Of a DNA stretch of 64,000 nucleotides, positions 1 through 11,267 are shown in pieces (position 1 is the first letter of the stretch; the number at the start of each line of letters is the position of its first letter). A program made the position numbers and the translations under genes. This DNA comes from Mortierella alpina (taxonomy: Eukaryota > Mortierellomycota > Mortierellomycetes > Mortierellales > Mortierellaceae). The notes under the pieces were generated by a model. That model was not told the origin of the DNA and searched no databases. It saw only the letters and a program-made list of their open reading frames with translations. Location: contig JANATF010000001.1 of NCBI GenBank assembly GCA_029449245.1, forward strand, positions 4,030,001-4,094,000. The letters run 5' to 3'.

Positions 1-101
1 CATACATCCTTGGACACGCATGGTGCTGATGCTGGTGTTGCTGCTTGAACGGAAGCAAGAAGCGTAAAAGTGACCAGGAAGATTGCAGATGCCTTGACCA
101 T
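1..101 (-). CDS. Small secreted cysteine-rich protein, copy A (3' part outside window)
   Basis: Only the first 33 codons lie in the window; the rest runs off the left edge. The ATG is at 101-99. The translation opens with MVKASAIFLVTF and a hydrophobic core ending ASVQA, a clear signal peptide with likely cleavage after residue 20, followed by a short A/P/S-rich stretch and the first cysteine. It is nearly identical at the start to the complete gene at 1689-2024 (MVKASAILLVTF...), differing just after the cleavage site. The upstream DNA is also shared, including a TATA-like box about 235 bp upstream in both copies. It is a recent tandem paralogue, presumably secreted; no known function can be assigned. 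Confidence 0.75.
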   Translation of the reverse strand, partial: MVKASAIFLVTFTLLASVQAATPASAPCVSKDV

Positions 102-811
102 TGTTGCTATTACTGCCAAATAAAAAAAAATGGAAGAAAGGTTCAGTTTTGAGTCTTGGAGATAGAAGACTCAGACTTCATTCTTGGATAGTTCAATCCG
201 CAGGACGATAGTCGCTACACTACATTCGTTGGGAGAGTAGTAGAAGCAGTAGTGTGTGTGTGTGTGCTTTGGGTTTGTGGAGCGAAAGGACGTGTATGTT
301 AGTTCGAATGTAGGTTGTTGGAGCTACAGTGCCATTTTATAGATCTGCAGGTCCATTCTTTAGAATTCATTTCCACCGAGTATTTTTTTTTTTACGTCAG
401 AAAGTAGACTTGGAATGCGAACAAAGGAAACAAAAGTTGAAATGTGATGGCATCAAGGAACCAGGCATGCTTTTTCATAAACTGGAATGAAGAGTGCGAC
501 CCATGGAGCAGTGGTCCAGCCTTTGCAAAAACAGGACCTGCTTCATAGAATGGCGTGAGATGATTCATGGTGTCATGTTCAACCATGGTGAAAAGATTGG
601 GAGGAACAGAGAGGAACGCTCTGCCTTTTGCCCCTTGTACTCGGTACAGTGGTAAGCCGAACATAAAGCAGCTATTACGAGAGACAAGGATGTTGGAACA
701 TCATGTTGTGAGGTAGAAAGGTGCCAATGTTCACGAAGCCATGATAATAATGGCCAGAGCGCATTAGCGCGTATGCATATACATATAGATGCGTGAAAAA
801 AGGGTATAATC
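102..811. other. Upstream region of copy A; first unit of the tandem duplication
   Basis: No gene is supported here. The stretch aligns by eye with about 2025-2789: shared blocks include the TG-rich tract, the 'ggttgttgga' block, 'acgtcagaa' and 'aggatgttggaaca'. It is the promoter of the copy A gene followed by diverged 3' flank of the ATPase fragment. Confidence 0.7.
334..341 (-). promoter_or_regulatory. TATA-like box of secreted-protein copy A
   Basis: TATAAAAT on the minus strand, about 235 bp upstream of the copy A start codon. The same element sits at the matching place upstream of copy B. The conservation of position is seen; function is inferred. Confidence 0.4.
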
Positions 812-1145
812 TCACAATGAGTCGACGCTATTCCGTCCTTAACTATCCCCCCATGCTATCAGTGGTGATGGGATTCCTCCATGTGCATCCCGCAGCGCTA
901 TTGCAACTTTGCAACTTTGGTCTTCAAGGTTACCTTTGCGCACTAGATCAATGCCTCGCCACTCACAAGCGCCTAGTATTTGAAAGTTGCACTTTGATGA
1001 CATCCAGCACCTCGCGCAGGAAGCAAATGAGATCTCAAAACACCGCAAGAGTCTGCGCCCACTGACACGGCTAGAGTGAGCCATGTGAAAAAGAGCATAG
1101 GTTCTTAACAATGACGGTAGTGCACAGTGGCGACAGTAGGTTTTT
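812..1145 (-). pseudogene. Decayed 3' fragment of the plasma-membrane H+-ATPase gene
   Basis: This stretch is a diverged copy of the last part of the H+-ATPase gene at 2790-3215. Matching short peptides are ISFASC and, after a shift of frame, ALRDA near the C-terminus; the stop-codon area (TCA at 812-814 on the plus strand) and the following 'cgctattccgtcc' are also shared. Compared with the intact gene it has a frameshift after ISFASC, lacks roughly 70 bp that encode the basic cytosolic tail (the RRRMLKKRK region), and ends abruptly at about 1145 in a T-run with no upstream exons. It cannot encode an ATPase. It is best explained as the truncated end of a tandem duplication unit that also carried the secreted-protein gene. 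Confidence 0.8.
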
Positions 1146-1688
1146 TTAACCAAAGCAACCTCGTCAATTGCGTAGGATGAATGCGATCATGCTCATGAGA
1201 GAAAGCTGAACTGAATCACATAGACTGCACAAGAGTGGGAGAGCAAACACGGAGGGTAGTGGACGGAGAGCAATCTGCATTGCCAAGGAAAAGTGACTTT
1301 ACGCGTCTGTTTGCAAAATATACATCAATGGCATGTCTACGCGTGGGTCCATACAGAGCGTTCCTGAAATCGCCGCATGGCGCACGCTCGTCGTTTACGT
1401 GGAAAATGAAATATATGTATACATCGTGCTTAAGAAACAGGATCCGCGAACCCGTCAGCATGCCTTCGCGAAGTAGGGGAGGGGTCAAGCCGCCGGTGAT
1501 TCAGTTGTGCCATCCGAGAGTCGTGCCACTTATCCCCAATGGCGCATGCGCGCGCGAAACGTACATGTTCAAGCAACTACAAAATGGGTTTTCAATGGCA
1601 CTCTCGAAAGTTCTTATTGACAAAAAAAAAAAAAAAAAAAAGCATCTCCTGACGATACCTCAGTTGTGGTAACAGTTCTCTATGGATT
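1146..1688. other. Intergenic, junction of the duplication
   Basis: No supported gene. It contains an A-run of about 20 at 1622-1641. The overlapping ORFs in both strands show no recognisable protein. The duplication breakpoint of the ATPase fragment lies near its left end. Confidence 0.6.
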
Positions 1689-2024
1689 TTATGGCGGGCA
1701 GTCGCACTTATGCGTCTGTTTTCTGGCTCGATCGTCATCGAAATGAGGATTAAGCTTGCACTGTAATCTGAAGTTTCCATCACCTCCGACTGTGGGTTCT
1801 TTGCACTCCACGCCGCAGTTTGCACCCAACCTGTCTTTGAATTCTTTCGCATGTGTATGGCTTTCTTCATAGCAACCGTTTACACACTTGAACTGGTAGT
1901 CCCCGTTTTTGTCGACATATTCGAAACTGCATACATCCTTGGGTACGCATGATTCTGGTTGTTCTGCTTGAACGGAAGCAAGAAGCGCAAAAGTGACTAG
2001 GAGGATTGCAGATGCCTTGACCAT
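1689..2024 (-). CDS. Small secreted cysteine-rich protein, copy B (complete)
   Basis: A single-exon gene of 111 residues. The ATG at 2024-2022 is chosen because it starts an ideal signal peptide (MVKASAILLVTF...ASVQA, cleavage predicted near residue 20) and is conserved in copy A; the upstream in-frame ATGs precede a T-run and are not conserved. The mature part of about 91 residues has nine cysteines and looks internally repeated: a block with C-x5-C...YQFKCVNGC is followed by a second with NCGVEC...FRLQCK...KCDC. This spacing suggests a disulfide-stabilised extracellular protein, effector-like or cell-surface in type. I do not recognise the family. The neighbouring copy A and an ATPase remnant show that the locus has duplicated in tandem. 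Confidence 0.75.
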   Translation of the reverse strand: MVKASAILLVTFALLASVQAEQPESCVPKDVCSFEYVDKNGDYQFKCVNGCYEESHTHAKEFKDRLGANCGVECKEPTVGGDGNFRLQCKLNPHFDDDRARKQTHKCDCPP

Positions 2025-2162
2025 CGTTGCTACTATTGCCAAAAAAAAAAAAATACAAGAGAGGTTCATTTTTGAGCATTGGAGATGGGACATCCAGACT
2101 ACATCTTGGATAGATATCCGCAGGACGGCTCTCGTTACACTACATTTGTTGGAAAGTATTAG

Positions 2163-2201
2163 TGTGCGTGTGTGTGTGTGTGTGGGGGGGGGGGGGGGGT
2201 T
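2163..2201. repeat. (TG)n microsatellite followed by a poly-G run
   Basis: Alternating TG for about 20 bp continues directly into a run of about 16 G. The matching position of copy A has only the TG part (about 250-268), so the G-run arose or expanded after the duplication. Confidence 0.8.
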
Positions 2202-2259
2202 GTGAAGCGAAAGGGTTGTGTGTGGTGGCCTGAAAGCAGGTTGTTGGAACTACAACGCC

Positions 2260-2267
2260 TTTTTATA
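2260..2267 (-). promoter_or_regulatory. TATA-like box of secreted-protein copy B
   Basis: TATAAAAA on the minus strand, about 236 bp upstream of the copy B ATG, equivalent to the element at 334-341. Confidence 0.4.
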
Positions 2268-2789
2268 TTATAGACCTTGGTCATGTTAGGAGTGGGGGCC
2301 ACAACTCTCTAGACTCGCCCAAGGTGAATTTTTTACGTCAGAAGGTAGAGCTGGAATATGCAACGCTAAGAACATATTGATGTATGAAGGTATCAAGGAA
2401 TAGGGCATTGCTTTACATAACAGGAATAAGGAGTGCGGTCAATAGTGCAATGTCCGCCTGAAAAGAAGTAGCCCATGCTATACGTAACTGGAATGTAACG
2501 GGTGATCACTGGTGTCATGTTCAGTCATAGTGGAAGATTGGGAGGAAAAAGGAAGAGCACTTTGTAATTTGAATGGCAAGGTGCTTGCCCGTGTAATCTT
2601 TACACTGACGTTTCAAGCACACAGCAGCTGTTACGAGAGGCGAGGATGTTGGAACAGCTTTCTGTAAAGTAGAAAGGTGCCCGTATTCACGATGACATGA
2701 TTATCATGGCTAGAGCGCTGGGGACATGGGGACGCGCACGGACGCGTCTTTATATGTATAGAGGTATGTAGAAAAAAAATGTATATAAC

Positions 2790-5700
2790 TCACAGCGAGT
2801 CCACGCTATTCCGTCCCCAACCATCCTCGTACGCCGTCAATGGTGGTGGGAGCTTTCCATCCGCATCCCGAAGCGCTACTACAACTTTTGTTTTCAAGGC
2901 CACATGGTGCACTTGATCAATGTTTCGCCACACTCGCTCCTGTTGGATCTCATCCAACTTCCTCTTCTTAAGCATCCGTCGTCGCGGTCCGCACGGCGCG
3001 CAGGCAAGCGAGTGTGATCCAAGCGCCCAGTATTTGAAAACCTGCACCTTAATGACGTCCAGCACCACGCAGGATGCAAACGAGATCCCAAAGACAGCGA
3101 GAGCCTGCGTCACTGGAATAGCTGGAGTGAACCATCCGAAGAAGACCATGAGCAATGCTACAACTTGGGTTCCCACAATGACGGCAGTGAACAGCGGCGA
3201 CGGCAGATTCTCCCAAAAGTATCCCGTCAGTCGCGTGGAAAAGATCAGGAAATGGGGTGCAGACGAAATGTGGAGATACATGATCGAGTCCAGTCGACGG
3301 TCCACCGCCTCGCCAGCGGCCTCTGGGAAAGGGAAATAGCCCTTGACATTCCAGAAGTAGTAAAAGTGCCCAAAGGAGAGTCCCGTCAGCAGCAAGCCCA
3401 AGAAGCAGGACAGGAAGATGAGCTGACCCACGCGCCACTTGTCCGGCTGCTTCGATACCTGAGCATTGTCGACCGCAATCACAAGTGTCGCCAAATCGTT
3501 CAGGATGCAGATCAAGATAAGCAACTTGGCAGGCAGGGTCCAGTCATACGCGAGCACCACAACAAAGAAAAAGATCAGAAAGTGGACTGTCGAGGTGATG
3601 CGGTAGAGAGCGTAGGACCTCATTCGCTGAAAGATTGCCCTGGAGGCGAGGATACCCTCGATGATGGTTGACAATCCGGGAGCCAACAAGACAATGTCCG
3701 CAGCTGACCGTGCCGCGTCCGTGCATCCGTGAACTGCAATTCCGACATTTGCCTTCTTGAGTGCAGGTGCGTCGTTGACACCGTCGCCTGTCATGCCGAC
3801 CAACAATCCTCGCTTTTGCAGCACATCAACAATCCTGAACTTGTGCTCTGGCGTGACCTCTGCAAATCCATCGGCCTTGAAGAACCTCTCTGACAACACA
3901 GACTCGGGAACATCCTGATTAGAGAGATGGCTGGCGTCGAGGATAACCTGTCCGAGTCCTAGCCGCTTTGAGACTTCCTTGGCGATGACCTGCTGGTCTC
4001 CTGTCACCATCTTGACCGTAATGCCCATGCGCTGGCAGCGTTCAATAGTCTGTGCAGAGTCCGGTCTTGGCGGATCCAGCAAACTGATTAGTCCTACGAG
4101 TTGCCACTGGTCTTGAGTTCCAGCCACAGTGCGGGCTACACCCAGGGCACGGAGGCCGCGCTTTGCCATAGCCATGTATGCTTTGACTGCAGGATCATGT
4201 CCACCGGCAAGCTTGACCATCACTTGGGGTGCGCCTTTTGCTACCAGGAAAGTGGTGTCGCTCTCGATATCTCTCACGGTTGCCTGAGTGAATTTCACGG
4301 AAGGGTTGAAGGGCACAAATTCGCTGATCTCGAATCCTGGGACTGTGTGGGGCGTGTGAGCTGAATCATGGCGATTCCTTAGCAACGGGACTTGATGCTC
4401 TGCCGCACTGCGAACAGCCAGCTCAATAGGATCGTTCGCGCCAAACTCTGACGCCAAATATGAGTACAGCAGTAAATCCTGTGCCGAATAGCCGTCGCAG
4501 AGATAGGGCTCGTCAAAGGACAATTCGTTGTTGGTTAAAGTTCCCGTCTTGTCCGAGCAGAGAACCGAGAGGGCAGACATTTCCTCGACTGCCGCCAAAC
4601 GCTTGACAATGACCTGTTTGGCTGCCAATCCGCGAGCTCCAACGGCCATGGTCACTGAGCAGACAGTGGGAAGACCCACTGGGATGGCCGCCACTGCCAG
4701 GATGAGGACAGGGCCCAAGATCTTGAGCACTTGGCCACGAACAGGGTCATCACGGAATGTGATGAACTGAATGATGATGATGAGGACCACTAGGACCAAG
4801 GTGAAGAAGATGAGAAAGTTTCCAATCCTGCCAATGACCTTTTGAAAGTGGCCTTCATCCTGTCCAGTTGTTAAATTGTCATGTTTTCGTACAGAGAACA
4901 GCGCAAATCGTTAATATCAAGTTCAGAGGAAGACTACCGGACAGTGTACGATCTAGTACGAATGATGATATGCTAGACATTGGGCCGCTTACCTTGGTGT
5001 TCGCCATAAGATGTGCTGCAATGCCGATATATGTTTTGCTTCCGGTTTTTGTGACAATGGCCATCTGCTGTCCTTGCTTTACAATCGTGGAAGAAAAGAC
5101 ATCCTCGCCTTTCTTTTTGCGTACTGCCAAAGATTCTCCTGTCAATGATGACTGATCCACGAGCAAGTCGCTGTTTGTCTCCACTCCTGAGGCGCCGATG
5201 CCCAGCAAACGCGCATCCGCCGGGACAATGTCTCCCAGTCGAAGCACAATCACATCTCCAGGGACGAGTAACGAGGTGTCGAGGTCCTGCAGTTGTCCAT
5301 CTCGCCAGCATCTTGTTTTGAGTGCCAGTGTCTGACGCAGGGCGTCTACAGCCGACTCTGCGCGTGCCTCTTCAACGTATCCGATAATGGCGTTCAGGAA
5401 CAGCAAGCCCAGAATGATGGCAAAGTTGAACCAGTCCTACAAGAATCATGCCAAAGTAGACTTCAGTGGCGGTGCAATGGTGCAACTCGTCATGCAGAAA
5501 CATGAACACAGCGCATAAACACAAACCAAAAAAAAAAAAACAAGAGGGCGATTCTCGCCCGACACAGCCCTCTTCTCCCACCGCCTCGCATTCTCTTCCC
5601 GCTGCTTATGTTGTATTTGGGTGCGTTTGTTTTTTTGGTACTACTTCAGCCCGACTGTCTCTTTTTTTAGCATTTTCCTCCCAGCACAACACAAGGCAAA

Positions 5701-6101
5701 AAAATGACCACTGCCCGACCGCCCGATGATACTACTGCCACGCTTCTTACCTTCACAATCACCGAGATAATGGCAGCCAGCTCAATCAGAAACGCGATGG
5801 GTCCTACAAAGTAGCCCAGAAATTTGAGCAGCTGGCTCTTCTTGACCTCTGCCAGCTCATTGTGGCCAAAGGTCCGCAGTCGCTGGTTAGCTTGTTCTGT
5901 TGTCAGCCCCGTGGCAGGGTTGGTCCGGAGCAGCTCCTCCAGCTCCACGCCATCCGCAGGCGACGAGGAGTTCTTGTCGCTGTCCCGGGAGAGTGAATAG
6001 GATCGAGAGTGAGACCGAGCAGACTGATCCAGTGAGTCGTGTTCGCGAAGCGGTGCTGTATCCGTGTCTGGATCCTGGAGCTCCTTGTATCCACGCGCCA
6101 T
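2790..6101 (-). CDS. PMA1: Plasma-membrane P-type H+-ATPase
   Basis: Exons, in coding order: 5751-6101, 4993-5436, 2790-4859; 954 residues. The introns (5437-5750 and 4860-4992) are GT-AG and phase 0. This is the P3A ATPase that pumps protons out across the plasma membrane and energises nutrient symport. Visible signatures: TGES at residues 216-219 (actuator domain), the phosphorylated Asp at about 368 in DKTGTLT, the hinge TGDGVNDAPA, the family block DWFNFAIILG and ten-helix hydrophobicity. The N-terminus is an S/D-rich cytosolic tail; the C-terminus after the last helix is basic and probably regulatory, ending VDSL. Length fits fungal Pma1 (about 900-1000). The start lies in a good context (gacaccATGG). 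A broken copy of its 3' end lies at 812-1145. Family and function are confident; tail regulation is inferred. Confidence 0.96.
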
Positions 6102-6648
6102 GGTGTCTAGTTGGATGGACTATGCCGCGATGATAGTGTCCTGGCTGTCTTTGTCGACGGTGCTTGTTCAGTCTCCGTGAGGATGAGGGCCTATTAGAGA
6201 AGGGCGGGTATGGTGCAGAGGATGTTTCGAGACAAGGTGCATGTGCTGTCAGTATGTCTGTCTGGATGACAATGCAATGCCGCGTGAGCGATGACGTTCT
6301 GCGAGAGGGAACGAAGGCGGACAGACAGACAGACAGACAGATAGACAGACAGACGTACGGTTATGTACAATGGAACGTTGAATCCGAGCAATGAGGGCGA
6401 GCGACGGAAACAGCGGGGACAGAGGGAAGGAACAGACAGACGAGGGAATGTGTTGGTGAGGAGGAAAGAAAAAGACGAATGAGAGGAGTAAAGCCCGAAA
6501 GAAATACTCCTATTTGCACCAGCTGCGAAAAATGTAGGGCTGTGCTACAGCCCCTGTGAATGGACATTGTCATGTCGCCTCTTGACTTGTATGTACATCG
6601 TTGTCGCCTTTATGATGACCCTGAGCATGATATGGTACAGATCTACGT
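6102..6648. promoter_or_regulatory. Upstream region of the H+-ATPase gene
   Basis: 547 bp between the ATPase start and the end of the uroporphyrinogen decarboxylase gene. It must hold the ATPase promoter and 5' UTR. It contains a CAGA repeat at about 6321-6352. No further gene is seen. Confidence 0.6.
6321..6352. repeat. (CAGA)n microsatellite
   Basis: About seven tandem CAGA units with one CAGATAGA interruption, some 220 bp upstream of the H+-ATPase start codon and so possibly within its promoter or 5' UTR. Confidence 0.85.
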
Positions 6649-8235
6649 CTACCCAAGAACCTTGATGTCGCTAGCAACCTCCGCCGCCTTCTCCTCAGCC
6701 GCAACCTCGAGTCCCACGCGGTGCACAGTCTTCAGGAACAGCTCCATGGCCTCCACAGGGACCGTGGGCAGAATGCCGTGGCCCAGGTTGGCAATGTACC
6801 GTCCTGTCGATCCAAAGCCGCGGACCATCCTCTCCACCGTCGCCACAATCGCCTCATCCCCTCCGTAGAGCACATTGGGATCCATGTTACCCTGCAGCGT
6901 CACGCGGCCCTTGGTGATCGCCTTGGCAGACTCGGGCGTGTGTGTCCAGTCCAGCGAAACGGTCTCGTATCCAATCTCAGACAGCTTATCTAACGCGTAC
7001 CATGAGCCCTTGGCGAACACGCTCATGGGCACAGCATCCTTACCGAGAGCAGCCTTGACGCGGGAAACAATCTGAGCCAGGTACGGCAGCGAGAACAACT
7101 CAAAGTCGTGAGGACCCAGCTCTCCACCCCAAGACTCGAAAACTTGCAGCATCTAGCTCCCATTGACGACGGGATGTCCGATCAGGGTTCCAATAATGAT
7201 GGGTAGTTCCAATGACACAAGTCAAGGCAGAGAAGTGAAAAAAAAGTTTGCGTTTGCGCGCTTTCGTCAGTCCCTATGGCAACAATCACAACGAAATACA
7301 CAAAACTACTCGGGCAAGTCCTCTTGATCCTTCCAAGCAACGGTACCTGAGCTCCAGCACGGACTTGTCCGACCAAAAAGTCAACGCAGACATCCGTGAT
7401 GCGACCCAAAAGCTCGTGGCTGACCTTGGGATGCTTGAAAATCCACTCCTTGGCCTTGGACAGCGTCTTGCTACCGCCTCCTTCAATCATGTATGCCTAG
7501 TTTTCAAAAGGGAAAGCATAAACGTCGTGAGTGGGAACCCGTTCTTTCATAGCCCAACCTTTTCGATCCCCAGTGATACGTCGCATAATATCATCCTTTG
7601 AGAGGGTGGGGTTATTGGCCTTTCAACTCACCATCAAGGTCCATGGTGCACCGACAAAGCCGATCAAAGGAACGCGTCCATTGAGAGCATGGCGGGTCAT
7701 GGTGATGGCGTCAAAGACATACTGCAGTTCCTGGTTCACATCCACGTCCTTCTTCAGCTTGGCCATGTCAGCAGGAACGACGAGAGGTTCGGGGAAATGA
7801 GGTCCCTTGCCAGGGACCATCTGAACATCCATACCCATGGCCTGGGGAATAACCAGGATATCAGAAAAGATGATTGACGCATCCAACAGTCCGTCGTACC
7901 GATCAATGGGCTGCAGAGTGACCTTGGTCGCCAGCTCGGGAGTGCGGCAGATCTTGAAAAAGTCGTTCTCGACGCGCTCGGCACGGAACTCTGTAAGTGT
8001 GGAAAGTAAGGAAAGTAAAGAGACAAGCCAAAGTTGGGTAGGAGTCAGTTGTCTACCTTACAGCATGTCGTCAGAGGCAAGTCTGATTCAAAGAACAAAG
8101 GCAAGCGTTCGTACCTGGCAGGTAACGGCCGGCTTGACGCATGACCCAGACGGGTGCACGCTCGGTCTTCTCGCCACGAGCGGCTCTCAGGATCAGATCG
8201 TTCTTGAGAGGAGGGAATGGCTTTGCGTCAGACAT
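6649..8235 (-). CDS. HEM12: Uroporphyrinogen decarboxylase
   Basis: Exons: 8115-8235, 7632-7990, 7347-7496, 6649-7152; 377 residues, close to the usual 360-370. The enzyme removes four acetate carboxyls from uroporphyrinogen III to give coproporphyrinogen III in cytosolic heme synthesis. The signature [11 protein letters not shown] (residues 33-43) is split across intron 1, and the second signature [10 protein letters not shown] ends exon 2. Later blocks include VSLDWTHTP and LGHGILP. The ATG at 8235 starts [10 protein letters not shown], just ahead of the conserved N-terminus. All introns are canonical GT-AG. The gene is transcribed in the same direction as the ATPase and the CBS-PB1 gene, with no functional link implied. 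Confidence 0.97.
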
Positions 8236-8705
8236 GGTGGGACTGTGCTGTGTGCGTGTGTGTTTGTGTGTGGGATTGGAGCGTGTGCGTGTGCAGAGGT
8301 GTGCACAAGGAGATGGGCAAGGTGGGCAGGCAGCAGCAAGTGCAGAGCAGAGGCGGTGGAGTGGACGGATGTCGGGGGTGTGCGGGCTGAGGAATGAGGA
8401 AACAGAAGGCGAACGCTTCAAAGCCAAATCCAAAAGCGGCTCGGCCAAAGTGGCTGACTTCGCAGAATTTTGAGTTTTCCCGCGCCCCGCTCTCATAGTC
8501 GATCATCCATCATTTGCACCTCAGCTCATACGCATTCTCAACGTCTCGGAGGACGTTGCCGTGACACTATCGCGCCTGCTTGGTGCCTCCTCAAACCGGA
8601 CCATCGGCAAGGCCCGTTCAGGGAGTAGGTTTGTATGTGCATGTTTATACATCGTATGGTCATTTCTCGTCCTGGGGCATCATTACATAAAAAAAACAAA
8701 GAGTT
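8236..8705. other. Intergenic, promoter side of uroporphyrinogen decarboxylase
   Basis: 470 bp between the decarboxylase start and the 3' end of the CBS-PB1 gene. It includes a TG-rich segment next to the start codon (about 8240-8300). No gene or RNA is recognised. Confidence 0.6.
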
Positions 8706-11267
8706 CTACTTCTTCATCATGCCAAACACAAGCGCAAGCACAACACCAACACCGAGACCCACGGCGCCCGAGATAATCAATGGGTTGAGAGCTGCCATTC
8801 CCGCATCAGCACCACTCGCACTGCCTGCCCCAGCACCCGTTGTCGTGTTCTGCTTTGTGCCCTTGGAGGACACTGTCACCGAAAGGCGAATCAGCGGCCA
8901 CTGGTTACGGTACGCCATCTGGACCGCGTCGACAATATCCGCGTCCTGGAGAATCAGAACCTGGTCGTTCTCCTCATCGCAGTAGCTCAGAACCACATCC
9001 ATGCCAGAGTCCACTCCGCCAATCTTCTCTACAATCTTGCTGTGCAGCTCCGAGTACGATCTGGTGCTTGAGCCGAACCGATGGACCTGTCCACTGCTCT
9101 CTTTGAACTTGAACGTAAACTCGGCTCCAATCTCCTCCAGTCCCGTGAGTGGGGGCACTGCAGGGGACTCGAGACGCAAGGACGAATCCATGGCACTGCC
9201 ACCATAGTTGATATCCGACGGTGCTGCAATAAAGCCAGATCGAATATCCGACGCCGAAATCTCGGATCCCGTCTCGTCCCTGGCAAAGGTCGATTCCCAA
9301 AACTTGTTCCAGACAGGACCCTGACCCTCAGAGGCGCTGCTGTCGCCCTGGATGGTGTTCATCTGGCTAAGCATTGCAAACGACACCTGCAACACATCCA
9401 CAAGTCCTGCCATCTGACCAGCGTCGTCCACCACAGGCAGATGAAGGTAGCGGTTGTCGTGCATCTTTTTAAGAGCTTCCAGAATAGTCATGCTTGAGCG
9501 AACAGTGTCCGGGTGAGGTGTCATTACACGGATGACCGAGGTGCGTTCAGGCTCCAATCCTGCAGCCATGACTCGGACCACGATATCCTTGGTGGTAAAG
9601 ATACCAGCTATACGTCCGTCCTCCATGATAAGACTGGCGGTTGTACGCGACTGCTTCATCACCCTGGAGGCTTCACGAACGGAGGTCCTGGTCTGAATCT
9701 CTGCGACCTGGTGATGTTCGTCCAGAATCGTGTTCAAGTCTGGGGAGGCCATCTTTTCCCTCATCTAAGCGTAGCCAACAAAAACGTGTTATCACTCGAT
9801 TCACACTGCAAATGCCATCAGCATTAACTCCACCCTTAATTCACACTTACAATATCGACGTAGCTCTGCAGCTCTGGGTTGGCAGGTTGTGACCATTCCG
9901 ACTGCATTCCCTGAAGAGCATCGACCAGTTGCTTGGATGACTTGTGTGCCTTCTCCAACTTTTCAAGAGCCTCATACAGACACTTTGTAATGTCCAAGAG
10001 TCCAACCACATCACCTGGAGAAAGGTGACATGTCAAAGGCAAGGCGTAGACCGGAGTCAGGACTTTTTGATCAAGGCTCCTTCGGAATCATTCTACAACA
10101 TCTTGCGAGTGCTTTTGTTACCTTCAGGGTTCAAGCATGGAAGATGGCGGAAACCTCCGCTAACCATTTTGTTGAGTGCCTCGGTGGCGTTGGTGTCTGT
10201 TGTCACACAGAAAGGGTTCTAAAAGAGCACGATCCATGGGCGAAAAAAATTCAGATTAGCTTTCCCATCGCGTCATTGGATCTCTACGCCAGAGCATTCC
10301 AGCGCCGCGTGCAGCACAGCGTACCCTGGTCATCACTTGCGAGATCAAAGTGTTGCGGATGTCCAGTCCCTCAGCGACCACACGGAAGGCGAGGTCTTTG
10401 TCCGTCATGATACCTAGAGAACCGAGATCAACGGATCAATGCCAAGATTCGTTTTCTCTCCAGGCAAACGTTAAGCTAACAGTAGCACTAATAAAGCTTG
10501 CCTACCAACTAGGGTCTGCTCCTGCGCGTCAATGACAAGCACGGCATCAGCTCTATAGCAGAATATATAGCTCTAGTGAGTGGGAAGGTCAACAGGGTTG
10601 TTGTTCCTGGTCTAGTCGTTGCAACAACGACGGGTTACCTCTTGGCCGCCATGATCCTATGTTTGAAAGAGGGTTTCCATTGGTCAGCAAAATGATTAAC
10701 GTTATGTGGGGGTGAAGAGCCGTCAGCTGTTTCGAGTTCGAGTTTGGCAACGGTACCTTGCAGCATCAACAACCATGGCGGTATCGGGTAGAGTCAGCGC
10801 GGGAGAGGGGCTAGAAGCAACAATTTTCCGCCAGGAGTGGTAACAATACAATATCCGTCAGGTTAGACCTCGAAGGTGTGGCATGTCCCTTTATACGATA
10901 ACGCCTTGCTTCAGCGGTAGCAAGCGCAGCTTGAAAAGGAAAAAAAAAAAAAGAAAACATAAACAGGTTGCAGTTGCGTTTCTGTTTACCGAAGGGATCC
11001 GACTGTTCCCTGGACGGGACGCGTTGATCCATGGGCACGTGTAGCGGGGTTCTTCCTGCCCAGCTCCTGGTCTAGCTTCTTGCGAATGGCATCGTCCTTT
11101 CTCGACTGTCTCTTTCGCGCCATCTCCGAGGCAGAGACTCCATCTGGCCCGTTGTTGCTGCTGCCATTGACGCTGCTGGAGGGTGCAGGGACAGTGGTGC
11201 GCTTCAAGGTCGGGGCGCCGACAGCTGAGCCGGCGCTCGACTTTTGATATCCGTTGTTTCTAAGCAT
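8706..11267 (-). CDS. CBS-pair and PB1 domain protein with C-terminal membrane anchor
   Basis: Eight exons: 10990-11267, 10757-10810, 10639-10656, 10506-10552, 10325-10413, 10122-10218, 9851-10014, 8706-9764; 601 residues. The order is a basic, S-rich N-terminus; a first CBS pair (ADAVLVIDA, GIMTDKDLAFRVVAEGLD, FRHLPCL, VVGLLD); a helical linker; a second CBS pair (AGIFTTKDIVVRVMAAGL, YLHLPVVDD, AGLVDVL); a PB1 domain (FKFKESSGQVHRF ... LQDADIVDAV); and a single hydrophobic helix followed by MMKK at the extreme C-terminus, which suggests a tail anchor. Fungi commonly have such CBS/PB1 proteins; CBS pairs usually bind adenine nucleotides. The third exon is only 18 nt and encodes part of IMAAKR. 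The start at 11267 (MLRNNG) is the first in-frame ATG of the coding exon that is not in the low-complexity leader. The exact function is unknown. Confidence 0.9.

Larger units (their letters stand above)
2025..2789. other. Intergenic between copy B and the H+-ATPase; second duplication unit
   Basis: No gene is supported. It holds the promoter of copy B, a TG repeat running into a G-run at about 2163-2201, and flank shared with 102-811. Confidence 0.65.

Noticed and set aside
1235-1672. 145-codon plus-strand ORF
   Set aside because: It ends in a lysine run from the A-tract and shows no domain; it is a chance ORF in the duplication junction.
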